A DNA stretch of 33,065 nucleotides, taken from the NCBI RefSeq assembly GCF_937988725.1, contig NZ_CALKHS010000002.1, positions 1 to 33,065 on the forward strand. The letters are read 5' to 3'. The stretch comes from an uncultured Castellaniella sp. Its GTDB lineage: Bacteria > Pseudomonadota > Gammaproteobacteria > Burkholderiales > Burkholderiaceae_B. The notes under the pieces are model-generated. The model was not told the DNA's origin and searched no databases. It saw nothing but the letters and a program-made list of their open reading frames with translations. The position numbers and the translations under genes were made by a program. Of this stretch, positions 7,556-14,474 are shown piece after piece (the first letter of the stretch is position 1; each line of letters begins with the position of its first letter).

Positions 7556-8296
7556 GATAGCCGCCTGTCATCCGATTTACCGCGAACGGCAGCAATCCGC
7601 CTGAAAGTCACCCAAGGGCATGCCTTCAAGGGCTGCTTCTGGCCGATTACTGCCACACATATAGGACGGTCTGGACAATTCAGAACTCAACGACTATATT
7701 GTCCGAGATTCGATGGCATCCTTCCATAACATATTGATTTCAAAAAACTATGACTCAATGCCCAGGAGTGATCGACATCGACAGAAGGTCACGGGATCTT
7801 TGATATGCAACACAAAAATTGATACGCAGTGTGCACCTGTGAGGGCTGACCGATGCCAGCAGGCGCAACAGGTATCTTGCATTTTTTAGCATGCTAAAAA
7901 ATTCGACGTTGAGGCGCCAAGTTAGGATCAGCGTGGGCAAACACATTCAAGTCGATAGCGCCTCACAAAATGGTTCAAGCGCAAAGTGACCGGACAATTT
8001 ACATAGTGAAATACGTACCACAAATTGTGCGGCTCAAAGCGACCACCGGCCCCCAGCGGGGTCATGAGATACAGGGAACTTGCACAAAAGAGGATACGTA
8101 TTTCTAACGGTTGCTTGCACTACGCACGGCAGCGATGACCAGTTACAGCCAGGCGCAGGTAAACAAGATTTGGGCGAACACATCTGCAAGCAGTCACTGG
8201 GGTTAACCCTCGTGGAATACAAGATCACCAGAATCTCTAGGAGAGAATCTTGGCGATCTTGGGTATCTTGATCAGCTTGCTCTAGATCCTGAGGGT
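7556..8296. other. Gene-poor AT-richer stretch within the island
   Basis: About 740 bases with no supported gene. Short open frames exist on both strands, but none has a recognisable protein or a good ribosome-binding site. It holds a 22-bp perfect palindrome (7881-7902) and two copies of GGACAATT (7673-7680, 7992-7999). No tRNA, CRISPR or terminator was seen. It could carry a replication or transfer origin linked to the RepA-like gene next to it, but nothing directly shows this. Confidence 0.5.
7881..7902. repeat. Long palindrome, copy 1 (core TTTTTAGCATGCTAAAAA)
   Basis: A perfect 22-bp palindrome centred between 7891 and 7892. The same core, preceded by the same CAT, recurs at 9691-9708. 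The two copies bracket the alpA-like/RepA-like gene pair. TTTAGC...GCTAAA half-sites recall operators of small dimeric repressors such as KorA, but no such gene was identified here. It could be an operator, an excision or replication site, or a segregation site. Confidence 0.8.
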
Positions 8297-9334
8297 TTAC
8301 AGCCGCCAGTACCAGCCTCCGTCCCCCTCCTTCTCGATGTTGATCTGCAGCTCAGCTTTTGCACGATTAACAGTGGAACTCGAGTATCCTGCCGCTGCAG
8401 CTAGCTCGAATATTTTTACGGATGGTAAACGGCCTTGTTCCGTCAATATCTTGACTAGGAACTCTTTGGTTTCCTCCATTCTGCTGAGGGGTCGATTCGC
8501 CTGCTCCGCCCGGGTCAAAATCTCCTGGGCATCACCGTCTACTGCACCTCCCCATACCACCCTAGACGTCTCTATAGACGGAGAAATGTTCACCGGCTCA
8601 ACAAAATATTCGAACCCGTCGCCATTCGGCCCCAGATTGTTTTTCGCACGCGCCAGTACCCTCTCATCAGCACCTAAACGCCGAGCAGTCACCAAAACGA
8701 CCCGAGCAAGCGCAGCGAATGCTTGTGACCCGATGACACGATCCAGTGGGTTTTGAGTGATTTTCCCACTTCCCTTTGAAAAATGTGAGATCCCAATGAC
8801 AGCGACACCAGAACGCGCCAACACCACTAGGTCATGCAAATCCCGGCGAACTTCGTTAGCCCGATGAGCATCCCCAGCAACCGCACTTATAATCGGATCA
8901 ATGACCACGAGTCCGGCACCACCAATCTCAGCAATTTTCATCATTAGCTGACGGACATCAGTGCTGGGATCAAACTCTCTGAAACGGCCGCGGTCATGGA
9001 TCTGCATCACAAAATGGATTCGGCTACGATCAGCTCCCATAGCGATCAGGCGCGGCAGGAGCGTTGCCTCGATCTCATCTTCTGCCGACCAAATCACGAC
9101 GTTACTAGGCTCCGTACACTCAGTGCCATCTGGCCAAGGCCCTGTACCTGAGACGATCGAAGCTAGCGATAGGGCCAACGTAGTTTTCCCGGTTCCCGGC
9201 ATACCAGCCAAAATTGTGATGGCGGCACTGGGTAACCAGTGTTTCCACAACCACTGAACTGCCTGGGGCTCACATTCGGCAGCACGCACCAATCGCACCC
9301 CCTCGGGATACTCCGATGTTTTCCAAGAGTTCAT
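8297..9334 (-). CDS. RepA-like AAA ATPase of a mobile element
   Basis: The protein has 345 residues. A RecA-type core starts with GMPGTGKTTLALSLA (Walker A at about 44-52), then VVIWSAEDE (about 79-87), GLVVIDPI (Walker B, about 140-147) and GVAVIGISHFSKG. This is the order seen in hexameric replicative-helicase-like RepA proteins (AAA_25 family) of plasmids and satellite or integrative elements. The C-terminal 50 residues (SVKIFELAAAAGYSSSTVNR) look like a helix-turn-helix. The start overlaps the upstream AlpA-like stop by one base (TGATG), so the two are a translationally coupled pair. The likely role is unwinding at the element's own replication origin. Coding for a full-length protein is clear; the replication role is family-based inference. 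Confidence 0.88.
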   Translation of the reverse strand: MNSWKTSEYPEGVRLVRAAECEPQAVQWLWKHWLPSAAITILAGMPGTGKTTLALSLASIVSGTGPWPDGTECTEPSNVVIWSAEDEIEATLLPRLIAMGADRSRIHFVMQIHDRGRFREFDPSTDVRQLMMKIAEIGGAGLVVIDPIISAVAGDAHRANEVRRDLHDLVVLARSGVAVIGISHFSKGSGKITQNPLDRVIGSQAFAALARVVLVTARRLGADERVLARAKNNLGPNGDGFEYFVEPVNISPSIETSRVVWGGAVDGDAQEILTRAEQANRPLSRMEETKEFLVKILTEQGRLPSVKIFELAAAAGYSSSTVNRAKAELQINIEKEGDGGWYWRL

Positions 9335-9558
9335 CAGCGACTCCCGTCAGAAATCTGAGTACCCCCGCCAAAGGGGCTGGTGTCCTCCATACGCCTACGC
9401 CACGCGGCGGCCGCCTCTACAGTGATCAGACGGCGCCGCCCGACTCGCATTGCCACAGGACCCTCACCGCGAGCCCATAGGGTATATAGGTGGTTTCTGC
9501 TAATTCCATGCTCGTCGCAGAAATCCTGTACAGAAAAAACTGTATTTCCTTTTCTCAT
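9334..9558 (-). CDS. AlpA-like/MerR-type small DNA-binding protein (excisionase-like)
   Basis: The protein has 74 residues. FSVQDFCDEHGISRNHLYTL (8-27) is a helix-turn-helix of the excisionase/AlpA kind, followed by the wing GPVAMRVGRRRLITVEAAAAW, in which the element protein reads the minor groove. Members control integrase expression or act as directionality factors for excision. It is coupled to the RepA-like gene and preceded by two dyads (9580-9596 and 9638-9662) and a long palindrome (9691-9708). The start ATG 9558-9556 has AGGTCG upstream as a weak ribosome site. No integrase partner is found in the window. Confidence 0.8.
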   Translation of the reverse strand: MRKGNTVFSVQDFCDEHGISRNHLYTLWARGEGPVAMRVGRRRLITVEAAAAWRRRMEDTSPFGGGTQISDGSR

Positions 9559-9579
9559 AATCGACCTATAAATGAAACG

Positions 9580-9596
9580 CTATGGCCATTCCATAG
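9580..9596. promoter_or_regulatory. Dyad CTATGG-N5-CCATAG upstream of the AlpA-like gene
   Basis: Perfect 6-bp arms, 22 bases upstream of the AlpA-like start. A TTGACC hexamer (complement of 9600-9605) precedes it on the minus strand, so the dyad would lie in the spacer of the promoter, a usual place for an operator. The promoter assignment is weak because no good -10 is seen. Confidence 0.35.
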
Positions 9597-9637
9597 ACAG
9601 GTCAATTATTCAGAAATGCGCTGGCAAATCCGCCGGT

Positions 9638-9662
9638 GATAGCGCCCTCTGAGGGCACTATC
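9638..9662. repeat. Inverted repeat GATAGCGCCC-N5-GGGCACTATC
   Basis: Ten-base arms with one mismatch and a five-base loop, in the control region of the AlpA/RepA pair. There is no T-run on either side, so it is not an intrinsic terminator. It may be an operator or a structured leader element. Confidence 0.4.
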
Positions 9663-9690
9663 AGTGAATTGCATGGGCATCCACGGACAT

Positions 9691-9708
9691 TTTTTAGCAT
9701 GCTAAAAA
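9691..9708. repeat. Long palindrome, copy 2 (TTTTTAGCATGCTAAAAA)
   Basis: A perfect 18-bp palindrome 133 bases upstream of the AlpA-like start. It shares its core and the preceding CAT with the copy at 7881-7902, about 1.8 kb away on the other side of the gene pair. Flanking sequences outside the palindrome are unrelated, which argues for a selected site rather than a recent duplication. Confidence 0.8.
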
Positions 9709-10018
9709 TCCAGATGCCTCCCAGACACAACGAGCCACGCTGTTTTACAGCACCCACCGTCAGAGGGGACTAGCGGCGGCCAGTTCTACAGCCATAGGAT
9801 AGTATCGCCTGAGCCGGCAGTGACGGAAATTGCCACCGGTGTGCGCTTGAGCATCTATTTGTCGCAGAATCAGCATGCAACTCCAGTCGCAGAGTCTGTC
9901 CCGACGAACGACCCTCTGGACCGTGACCGGGCTTCGCGGCTAGAGTCACGGCTAGAGTTACGGCTAGAGTCGAAATTAGCAGCTAAAGTAATACTGATAC
10001 TAAAGAGTCACGAGTCGG
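9709..10018. other. Gene-poor stretch between the palindrome and the ISL3-family element
   Basis: Nothing recognisable is encoded except a possible small plus-strand frame from GTG 9820. The stretch contains three tandem 12-bp units (9937-9972). An integrase would be expected here, next to a tRNA attachment site, but none is present on either strand. Confidence 0.5.
9937..9972 (+). repeat. Three tandem 12-bp units, CGGCTAGAGTCA-like
   Basis: CGGCTAGAGTCA, CGGCTAGAGTTA and CGGCTAGAGTCG follow each other without gaps. The unit length is a multiple of three, so an open frame stays open across them. This short iteron-like array may be a protein-binding site of the element or simple slippage. Confidence 0.75.
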
Positions 10019-10026
10019 GAAAGGCC
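10019..10026. repeat. Target-site duplication of the ISL3-family element, left copy
   Basis: GAAAGGCC directly abuts the left terminal repeat and is repeated exactly at 11332-11339 after the right terminal repeat. Eight bases is the usual duplication of ISL3-family transposition, so the element jumped here as a unit. Confidence 0.93.
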
Positions 10027-11331
10027 GGCTCTACATCATTAACGGGGGACAGCGGCATTCATTAGACTTGTTTTTGCGAAGAAACACGTTTAATGGAGTC
10101 AATGCCGATGTCCCCAATCGATTCTATCCTAGGGATCCATGGTCTGGTGGTGCAGGCGGTCAAACGCGCTCAAGACATTCACGTCTGGGCCAAGCCACGC
10201 AGCCGGCCCGCCTGCCCGCGTTGCGCGGGCGAGCAGCTACGGATCAAGGCCACGCATCACCGAACGCTCAAGCACACCCGCCAGGGCAATCAGCTTATGG
10301 TGCTGCACCTCTCGGTGCCGAAGTGCCACTGCACCGCCTGCAACCGCTACTTTCGCCATCCGTTCCCCGGCATCCGCCCGCGCCTGCGAGCCACCGAGGC
10401 GTACCGCCTGGAGGTCTTCGAGGCGCACGACGGGGGCGTGAGCCAACGCAAACTGACCCGGACACACCGGATCGGCAGCGCCACCGTCGAGCGCTGGTAC
10501 CAATCCTTCGTGCGCCAACGGGTCTCGGAGCTCTCGGGCAGGACCTGCCCCCAAGTACTGGGGATCGACGAGCACTTCTTCACCCGCAAGCGGGGCTACG
10601 CCACCACGCTCGTGGACCTGAAGAATCACAAGGTGTTCGATGTCGTGCTGGGGCGTGCCGAGGCTAGCCTGCGCAGCTACCTCAAGCGCCTGCCTGGCCG
10701 AGAGAAGGTCCGTGTCATCGTCATGGATCTGTCCGAGACCTACCGCGCCATCGCCCGCCAGTACTTCCCCAATGCCATGATCGTCGCAGACCGCTTCCAC
10801 GTCGTGCGGCTCGTGAACCAGCACTTCCTGAAGCTATGGCAGCAATATGATCCCGAAGGCCGCAGGAACCGGGGATTGTTGAGCCTCATGCGTCGTCACC
10901 ACTGGAAGCTCTCGTCCGTGCAAAAAGATCGGCTGCATCAGTATCTGGCTCAGTCGCCCGTGCTGCAGACCCTGTACTTCGCCAAACAGCAACTCAACGG
11001 CTTTCTGGTGCTCAAGGCCATGAAGGCCAAGCGGGCCAGGAAGCTGCTGCCCAAGTTCCTGGCGCTGATCCGTCAGTTCGAGCAAAGTCCTGCCAAGGCG
11101 CTGGCGGCCACGTTAACATCGTGGCTGGAGCCCATCGTACGCATGTGGCGCTTCTCCAGATCCAACGGCATCACCGAGGGCTTCCATACCAAGATGGAGA
11201 TGCTCTCGCGCCGGGCGTACGGCTTCAGAAACTTTGAGAATTACCGTTTGAGAGTCTTGGCTCAATGCGGCTGGAACGGTGTCATCAACCGTGTCTGATG
11301 AATGCCCATCCCCCGATAGTGGGGTAGAGCC
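10027..11331 (+). mobile_element. Complete ISL3-family insertion sequence, 1305 bp
   Basis: Both ends begin GGCTCTAC. The left terminal repeat (10027-10067) and the complement of the right one (11293-11331) also share CGGGGGA, GGCATTCAT and AGAC in register with a two-base gap. The element is flanked by perfect 8-bp duplications and contains one transposase gene that fills it; the transposase stop codon lies inside the right repeat. All features fit the ISL3 family. Intact ends, an intact gene and an undegraded target duplication imply a recent, probably still active insertion. It lies between the island's AlpA/RepA module and tRNA-Val. Confidence 0.95.
10108..11298 (+). CDS. ISL3-family transposase
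   Basis: The protein has 396 residues from ATG 10108, preferred because GGAG lies nine bases upstream; ATGs at 10093 and 10102 are also in frame. An N-terminal zinc-ribbon-like region contains CPRCAGEQ and CHCTACNRYF. A helix-turn-helix region (VSQRKLTRTHRIGSATVERW) follows. The DDE core shows GIDEHF, VMDLSETYRAIARQYFPNA with VADRFHVVRL, and SNGITEGFHTKMEMLSRRAY with the final Glu. The C-terminal RAYGFRNFENYRLRVL is the family signature. It catalyses cut-and-paste transposition of the surrounding element. No frameshift or missing catalytic residue is seen. Confidence 0.95.
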   Translation: MSPIDSILGIHGLVVQAVKRAQDIHVWAKPRSRPACPRCAGEQLRIKATHHRTLKHTRQGNQLMVLHLSVPKCHCTACNRYFRHPFPGIRPRLRATEAYRLEVFEAHDGGVSQRKLTRTHRIGSATVERWYQSFVRQRVSELSGRTCPQVLGIDEHFFTRKRGYATTLVDLKNHKVFDVVLGRAEASLRSYLKRLPGREKVRVIVMDLSETYRAIARQYFPNAMIVADRFHVVRLVNQHFLKLWQQYDPEGRRNRGLLSLMRRHHWKLSSVQKDRLHQYLAQSPVLQTLYFAKQQLNGFLVLKAMKAKRARKLLPKFLALIRQFEQSPAKALAATLTSWLEPIVRMWRFSRSNGITEGFHTKMEMLSRRAYGFRNFENYRLRVLAQCGWNGVINRV

Positions 11332-11339
11332 GAAAGGCC
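11332..11339. repeat. Target-site duplication, right copy
   Basis: GAAAGGCC, identical to 10019-10026, directly follows the right terminal repeat of the ISL3-family element. Confidence 0.93.
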
Positions 11340-11368
11340 ACTGATGACCACGGAAGTCCAAGAATGTT

Positions 11369-11387
11369 TTGCGTACTTGTTGCGTAC
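11369..11387. repeat. Direct repeats TTGCGTAC spaced one helical turn
   Basis: TTGCGTAC occurs at 11369-11376 and again at 11380-11387, an 11-base period, about 60 bases from the 3' end of tRNA-Val. Repeats of this kind beside tRNA attachment sites commonly serve as integrase arm-binding sites. Here they may be the remaining half of an attachment site; no integrase gene is left in the window. Confidence 0.5.
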
Positions 11388-11446
11388 AGCAACCCTGCCG
11401 CAATTTTCAAAAATCACGTAACTGATTGATTTTATGGGGATTTATA

Positions 11447-11521
11447 TGGTGGGCGGTACTGGGTTCGAACCAGTGACCCCTGCCGTGTGAAGGCAGTGCT
11501 CTACCACTGAGCTAACCGCCC
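11447..11521 (-). tRNA. tRNA-Val(CAC), with encoded CCA
   Basis: The minus strand folds as a standard cloverleaf: acceptor GGGCGGT/ACCGCCC, D-arm TAGCTCAGTGGTAGAGCA, anticodon stem CTGCC/GGCAG with loop TTCACAC (anticodon CAC, reading GUG), T-arm with GGTTCGAACC, discriminator A and genomic CCA. Its 3' end faces the island, the usual arrangement when an integrative element has used the tRNA 3' end as attachment site and restored it. A second copy of the tRNA 3' end, which would mark the far island border, is not in the window. Confidence 0.97.
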
Positions 11522-11590
11522 AATCGGGATGCTGCCTGGATCAGCGCGGGAAGCGCCGGGACAGCCGACTGGAAAGACCGCAATTGTACA

Positions 11591-11621
11591 CGAAACGAAA
11601 ATCCGGTGCCAAAAGGCCCGG
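11591..11621 (-). terminator. Probable terminator of the catabolic operon
   Basis: On the minus strand CCGGGCC-TTTT-GGCACCGG forms a GC-rich hairpin with one bulged base, followed by ATTTTCGTTTCG. It lies about 70 bases after the stop of the last catabolic gene and upstream of tRNA-Val, so it would insulate the tRNA. The T-run is interrupted, so strength is uncertain. Confidence 0.4.
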
Positions 11622-11692
11622 CGTGTCGGCGCAACCGGCCGCATCACGCATCCCGCCGTCCTCGTCCGTTGCGGCCTTGCCCTGGACTGGCC

Positions 11693-12247
11693 TCAGCCCA
11701 ACAGCGCGTACAGCGGATCGTCGCGACCCCGGGTGGACAGCTGCATCGTCGGCGCGAACGGCGCGCTGCCGGGCGATTCCTCCAGAAGCAGGGAATCATA
11801 GGCGACCACCCTTCGGGCGATCTTCCAGGTCCCGTCCCGCCGCTCGAACCGGTCCAGATAGCGGCACCGCACCTGCGTCTGCTGCTCGCTGCCGCCCACC
11901 GTCAGGCCCACGTCCGACGCCGATGATGCGCCGCCCGCCTTGAGCCGCTGGTAGGTCACGCAGTACGTCTCGACCAGGGCCAGCATCGGGCTGCGCCATT
12001 CGATCACGCAATTGCCCAGGAAGTGCATCGACTGCGCGACCCCTTCGTGGCGGCGCGACATCCACCGGATCAAGCCGTCCACGTCGCCGTTGTAGGGGCC
12101 GTGATCGTCCACCGCGTCGGTGTGATAGGCGGCGCGCACCAGATCGAAGTCGCGCCGATCCACGCCACGGCAATAGCCTTGCAGCGCGTCCCGGATGGCG
12201 TGCTCGTCGGCCAGACGGTTCAGGAAGCTTTCATGCTCATTCATCAT
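11693..12247 (-). CDS. SnoaL/NTF2-like protein
   Basis: The protein has 184 residues. The N-terminal helix LADEHAIRDALQGYCRGVDR, followed by RDFDLVRAAYHTDAVDDHGP, is the usual beginning of SnoaL_4-type cone-shaped alpha+beta proteins. The middle IRWMSRRHEGVAQSMHFLGN and the later VRCRYLDRFERRDGTWKIARR complete the pattern. Members include dehydratases, isomerases and small subunits of ring-attacking enzymes. The active site is not identifiable with confidence, although the Tyr/Asp/His positions of the family are present. AGGAAT lies ten bases upstream of ATG 12247. It is the last gene of the catabolic operon, 23 bases after the FAD enzyme. A dehydratase or isomerase step is possible. Confidence 0.85.
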   Translation of the reverse strand: MMNEHESFLNRLADEHAIRDALQGYCRGVDRRDFDLVRAAYHTDAVDDHGPYNGDVDGLIRWMSRRHEGVAQSMHFLGNCVIEWRSPMLALVETYCVTYQRLKAGGASSASDVGLTVGGSEQQTQVRCRYLDRFERRDGTWKIARRVVAYDSLLLEESPGSAPFAPTMQLSTRGRDDPLYALLG

Positions 12248-12270
12248 CTCGGATTCCTATGACACCCAAT

Positions 12271-13689
12271 TCAAGAGGCAGCCGTGTCCAGGGCCGCCGA
12301 CAGGCCTGCGATCCGCCCCATGGTCAGCGCGTTGGCAATCGAATTGCCGCCTCCCACGTAACGGTTGCCCAGCACTCCGCCCCCGGCCTCGCCGGCCGCA
12401 TACAGTCCCCGGATGACGGCGCCGCGCACGTCCCGGACACGCGCCTCGGCATCGATGGCAAGCCCGGTATGCGTGCAGACCAGTTCGGCCGGGCAAGTAC
12501 GCGCGGCATAAAAAGGCGCCTGCTCGATGGCATCCAGCGGCCTGTCGTCGCCCTTGTTGCGCAAGGAGGTCTGGCGCAGAAAGTCGGGGTCCTCTCCATT
12601 GGGCAGTTGTTCATTCCAGCGCGCGACGGCGGCCGCCAACCGATCCGGCGGCACATGCATTTTGGCGGCCAGTTCCTCCAGGGATTGCGCCATCAGCATC
12701 CGGCCCGCGGCGGCGTCTTCCGCAACCCGCTCTTTATTCCAGTGAGCATAGCCTTCGGGCAGAGCCAGGCGCGCCTTTTCGTCAAAGACGTTCCAGACAT
12801 TCCCGCCATTATCCCGCACGATTCCGGGAGACACGGCATAGGGGATGTCCTCATTCATGAAGCGATCGCCGGACTGGTTGACATAGATCCTGGATCGCGG
12901 CGGAAAGCCGGACTGCCAATGGTGCAGGCGCTGTATGTAGGAGGTGACCATCAGCAGGCCTTGCCCATGGCCGGCCAGGGCCGCATTGGCGGATTCGCCG
13001 AACCGGATGTGGTCGCCACGGCTGCCCGCCGCCGCCACGATGAACAGATCTTCACCGGCCTCGAGGGTTTCCGGGTAGTACAGCCTGCGCAGATGGCTGT
13101 CGTGCGCAAAGCCTCCGCTGGCGACGATGACCGACGATGCTTCGATCGACTCGCCGCCCATCCGGATGCCCCGGACACGGCCGTCCTGGACGATCAGGTC
13201 CTCGACCCGGTTGTCCAGGAACAGGTCCACCCCCTTTTGCAGGCGCTGCTGATTCAGCACGCTGACCAGACCATAGCCCTGATCCTTGGGAACGTGGCCG
13301 CGCCAGACCGCCTCCACGCCGGCCTGCATCAGGCCGGGATCATGGGCGTTGGTGGAGAACTTCGCCGGAAACTCCACACCCAGGCCGATCAGCCATTCCA
13401 GCGTGGGGCCCGAGGCCTCGCAGAAACGCTTGATCAGGCCCGGACGCAAGCGCCACTGGTTCAGATCCATATAGTGCTGGAAGAACTGCTCCGGCGAGTC
13501 TTCCACCCCCAGCGCCTGCTGCACGCTGGTGGCCGCCGCGGTGAACATGCCCGCGGACAGCTGCGTGGAGCCGCCGATTTCCTTCTCGGATTCCAGGATC
13601 GCGACACGCGATCCTTGCTCCGCCGCCGACACGGCGGCGGCCAGGCCGGCGCCGCCCGCGCCGATCACAATGACATCCCAATCGCTCAT
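12271..13689 (-). CDS. FAD-dependent dehydrogenase (FAD_binding_2 type)
   Basis: The protein has 472 residues. DVIVIGAGGAGLAAAVSAAE at 5-24 is the dinucleotide-binding fold, with ILESEKEIGGSTQLSAGMF contacting the ribose. RSRIYVNQSGDRFMNED is the substrate-domain signature, and GLYAAGEAGGGVLGNRYVGG, followed by GNSIANALTMGRIAG, binds the isoalloxazine near the C-terminus. This places it with fumarate reductase flavoproteins and 3-ketosteroid/3-oxoacyl dehydrogenases, which introduce or reduce a C=C bond next to a carbonyl. It starts with an ATGA overlap with the preceding SDR gene. Within the operon it is a likely dehydrogenation step after alcohol oxidation. The substrate is unknown. No covalent-flavin histidine was identified. 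Confidence 0.92.
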   Translation of the reverse strand: MSDWDVIVIGAGGAGLAAAVSAAEQGSRVAILESEKEIGGSTQLSAGMFTAAATSVQQALGVEDSPEQFFQHYMDLNQWRLRPGLIKRFCEASGPTLEWLIGLGVEFPAKFSTNAHDPGLMQAGVEAVWRGHVPKDQGYGLVSVLNQQRLQKGVDLFLDNRVEDLIVQDGRVRGIRMGGESIEASSVIVASGGFAHDSHLRRLYYPETLEAGEDLFIVAAAGSRGDHIRFGESANAALAGHGQGLLMVTSYIQRLHHWQSGFPPRSRIYVNQSGDRFMNEDIPYAVSPGIVRDNGGNVWNVFDEKARLALPEGYAHWNKERVAEDAAAGRMLMAQSLEELAAKMHVPPDRLAAAVARWNEQLPNGEDPDFLRQTSLRNKGDDRPLDAIEQAPFYAARTCPAELVCTHTGLAIDAEARVRDVRGAVIRGLYAAGEAGGGVLGNRYVGGGNSIANALTMGRIAGLSAALDTAAS

Positions 13690-14474
13690 AAATCGCCTCC
13701 GACGGATCGCGCCGCCGCCTCATGGTTGATGCGCCAATAGGTCCCGGCGGCGACCAGCCCCCCGTCGACCGTGAGTTCGCTGCCGCTCAGATAGGAAGAG
13801 TCCGGCGAAATCAGGAAGACGACCGCCGCGCTGACTTCGGACGGCTTGCCCGCCCGGGACAGGGGAATGGACTGCAGCGACGAAGCCACGAAAGCCGTCG
13901 CCCCGCTGACCATCGGCGTCTCGATCAGGCCGGGATGGATCGAGTTCGCCCGGATGCCCCAGGCGGCGTATTCCGCGGCCGCGCTCTTGGTCAGGCCGCG
14001 CAGACCCCATTTGCTCGCCCCATACGCCGCCCCGTGATATCCCAGCTGCCCGGCGATCGAGGAGATGTTGACGATGGATCCGCCCCCGCCTTCCTTCATC
14101 AGCGGCGCCATGGCCCGCATGCCGTAAAAGGCGCCCGTCAGATTGATGTCCAGGACCCTGCGCCAGTTCGCGTCGTCCGTGCCATGGATGCCCTGGCGAT
14201 AGGAGACGCCCGCATTGTTGACCAGCCCCGCGAGCGGCGACGGACCCCGGGCGATCTGATCGGCCAGGCGCGCCCATGCATCCGAATCCGTCACGTCCAG
14301 CACGTGGCCGCTGGCGGACCTGCCTTCCGCCCGGATGGCGTCGACCACCGACGCCACGTCCCTGACGTCCGCCAGGCACACGTGCCAGCCGCTCCGGGCC
14401 AGGGCCAGGGCATGCGACGCCCCCATCCCCTGGGCCGCCCCCGTCACCAGGACGCAAGCCCGTCGATCAGCCAT
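13686..14474 (-). CDS. Short-chain dehydrogenase/reductase (first of the operon's two by map position)
   Basis: The protein has 262 residues from ATG 14474-14472 (an upstream in-frame ATG at 14516 lies deep in the preceding gene). TGAAQGMG at 11-18 is the NAD(P)-binding turn, LVNNAGVSY the structural NNAG motif, and ISSIAGQLGYHGAAYGASKW holds the catalytic Ser, Tyr and Lys. GSELTVDGGL is the usual C-terminal signature. Asp after the second strand (CLADV) favours NAD+ over NADP+. It overlaps the second SDR gene by eight bases and the FAD enzyme by four, so the three are translated together. The likely role is oxidation of a secondary alcohol. Confidence 0.93.
   Translation of the reverse strand: MADRRACVLVTGAAQGMGASHALALARSGWHVCLADVRDVASVVDAIRAEGRSASGHVLDVTDSDAWARLADQIARGPSPLAGLVNNAGVSYRQGIHGTDDANWRRVLDINLTGAFYGMRAMAPLMKEGGGGSIVNISSIAGQLGYHGAAYGASKWGLRGLTKSAAAEYAAWGIRANSIHPGLIETPMVSGATAFVASSLQSIPLSRAGKPSEVSAAVVFLISPDSSYLSGSELTVDGGLVAAGTYWRINHEAAARSVGGDL

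Larger units (their letters stand above)
9820..10026 (+). other. Possible small reading frame split by the insertion sequence
   Basis: From GTG 9820 an open frame runs 69 codons to the target duplication. Removing the insertion sequence and one duplicate joins it in frame to 11340-11429, giving 98 codons ending in TGA. It contains a repeated RLES/RLEL segment from the 12-bp tandem repeats. There is no good ribosome site and no family resemblance, so it may be chance. If real, it is the gene broken by the insertion. Confidence 0.2.

Noticed and set aside
7267..7656. Upstream extension of the RHH reading frame to 195 codons
   Set aside because: The added part is the out-of-frame relic of an IS5-type transposase and includes the likely operator; the 65-codon protein already forms a complete RHH fold.
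7673..7999. GGACAATT copies and a GGACAAT/ATTGTCC inverted pair as regulatory sites
   Set aside because: The arms are only seven bases with an 18-base spacer. Chance occurrence in a 700-base AT-richer stretch is plausible.
7556..8296. CRISPR array or retron-type non-coding RNA in the gap near the conflict operon
   Set aside because: No regularly spaced repeats are present and no reverse transcriptase or Cas gene is nearby; the only strong structure is one palindrome.
12259..13740. Plus-strand 493-codon open frame across the FAD enzyme
   Set aside because: It mirrors the minus-strand FAD dehydrogenase, whose cofactor motifs are unmistakable. Long antisense frames are expected in GC-rich genes.
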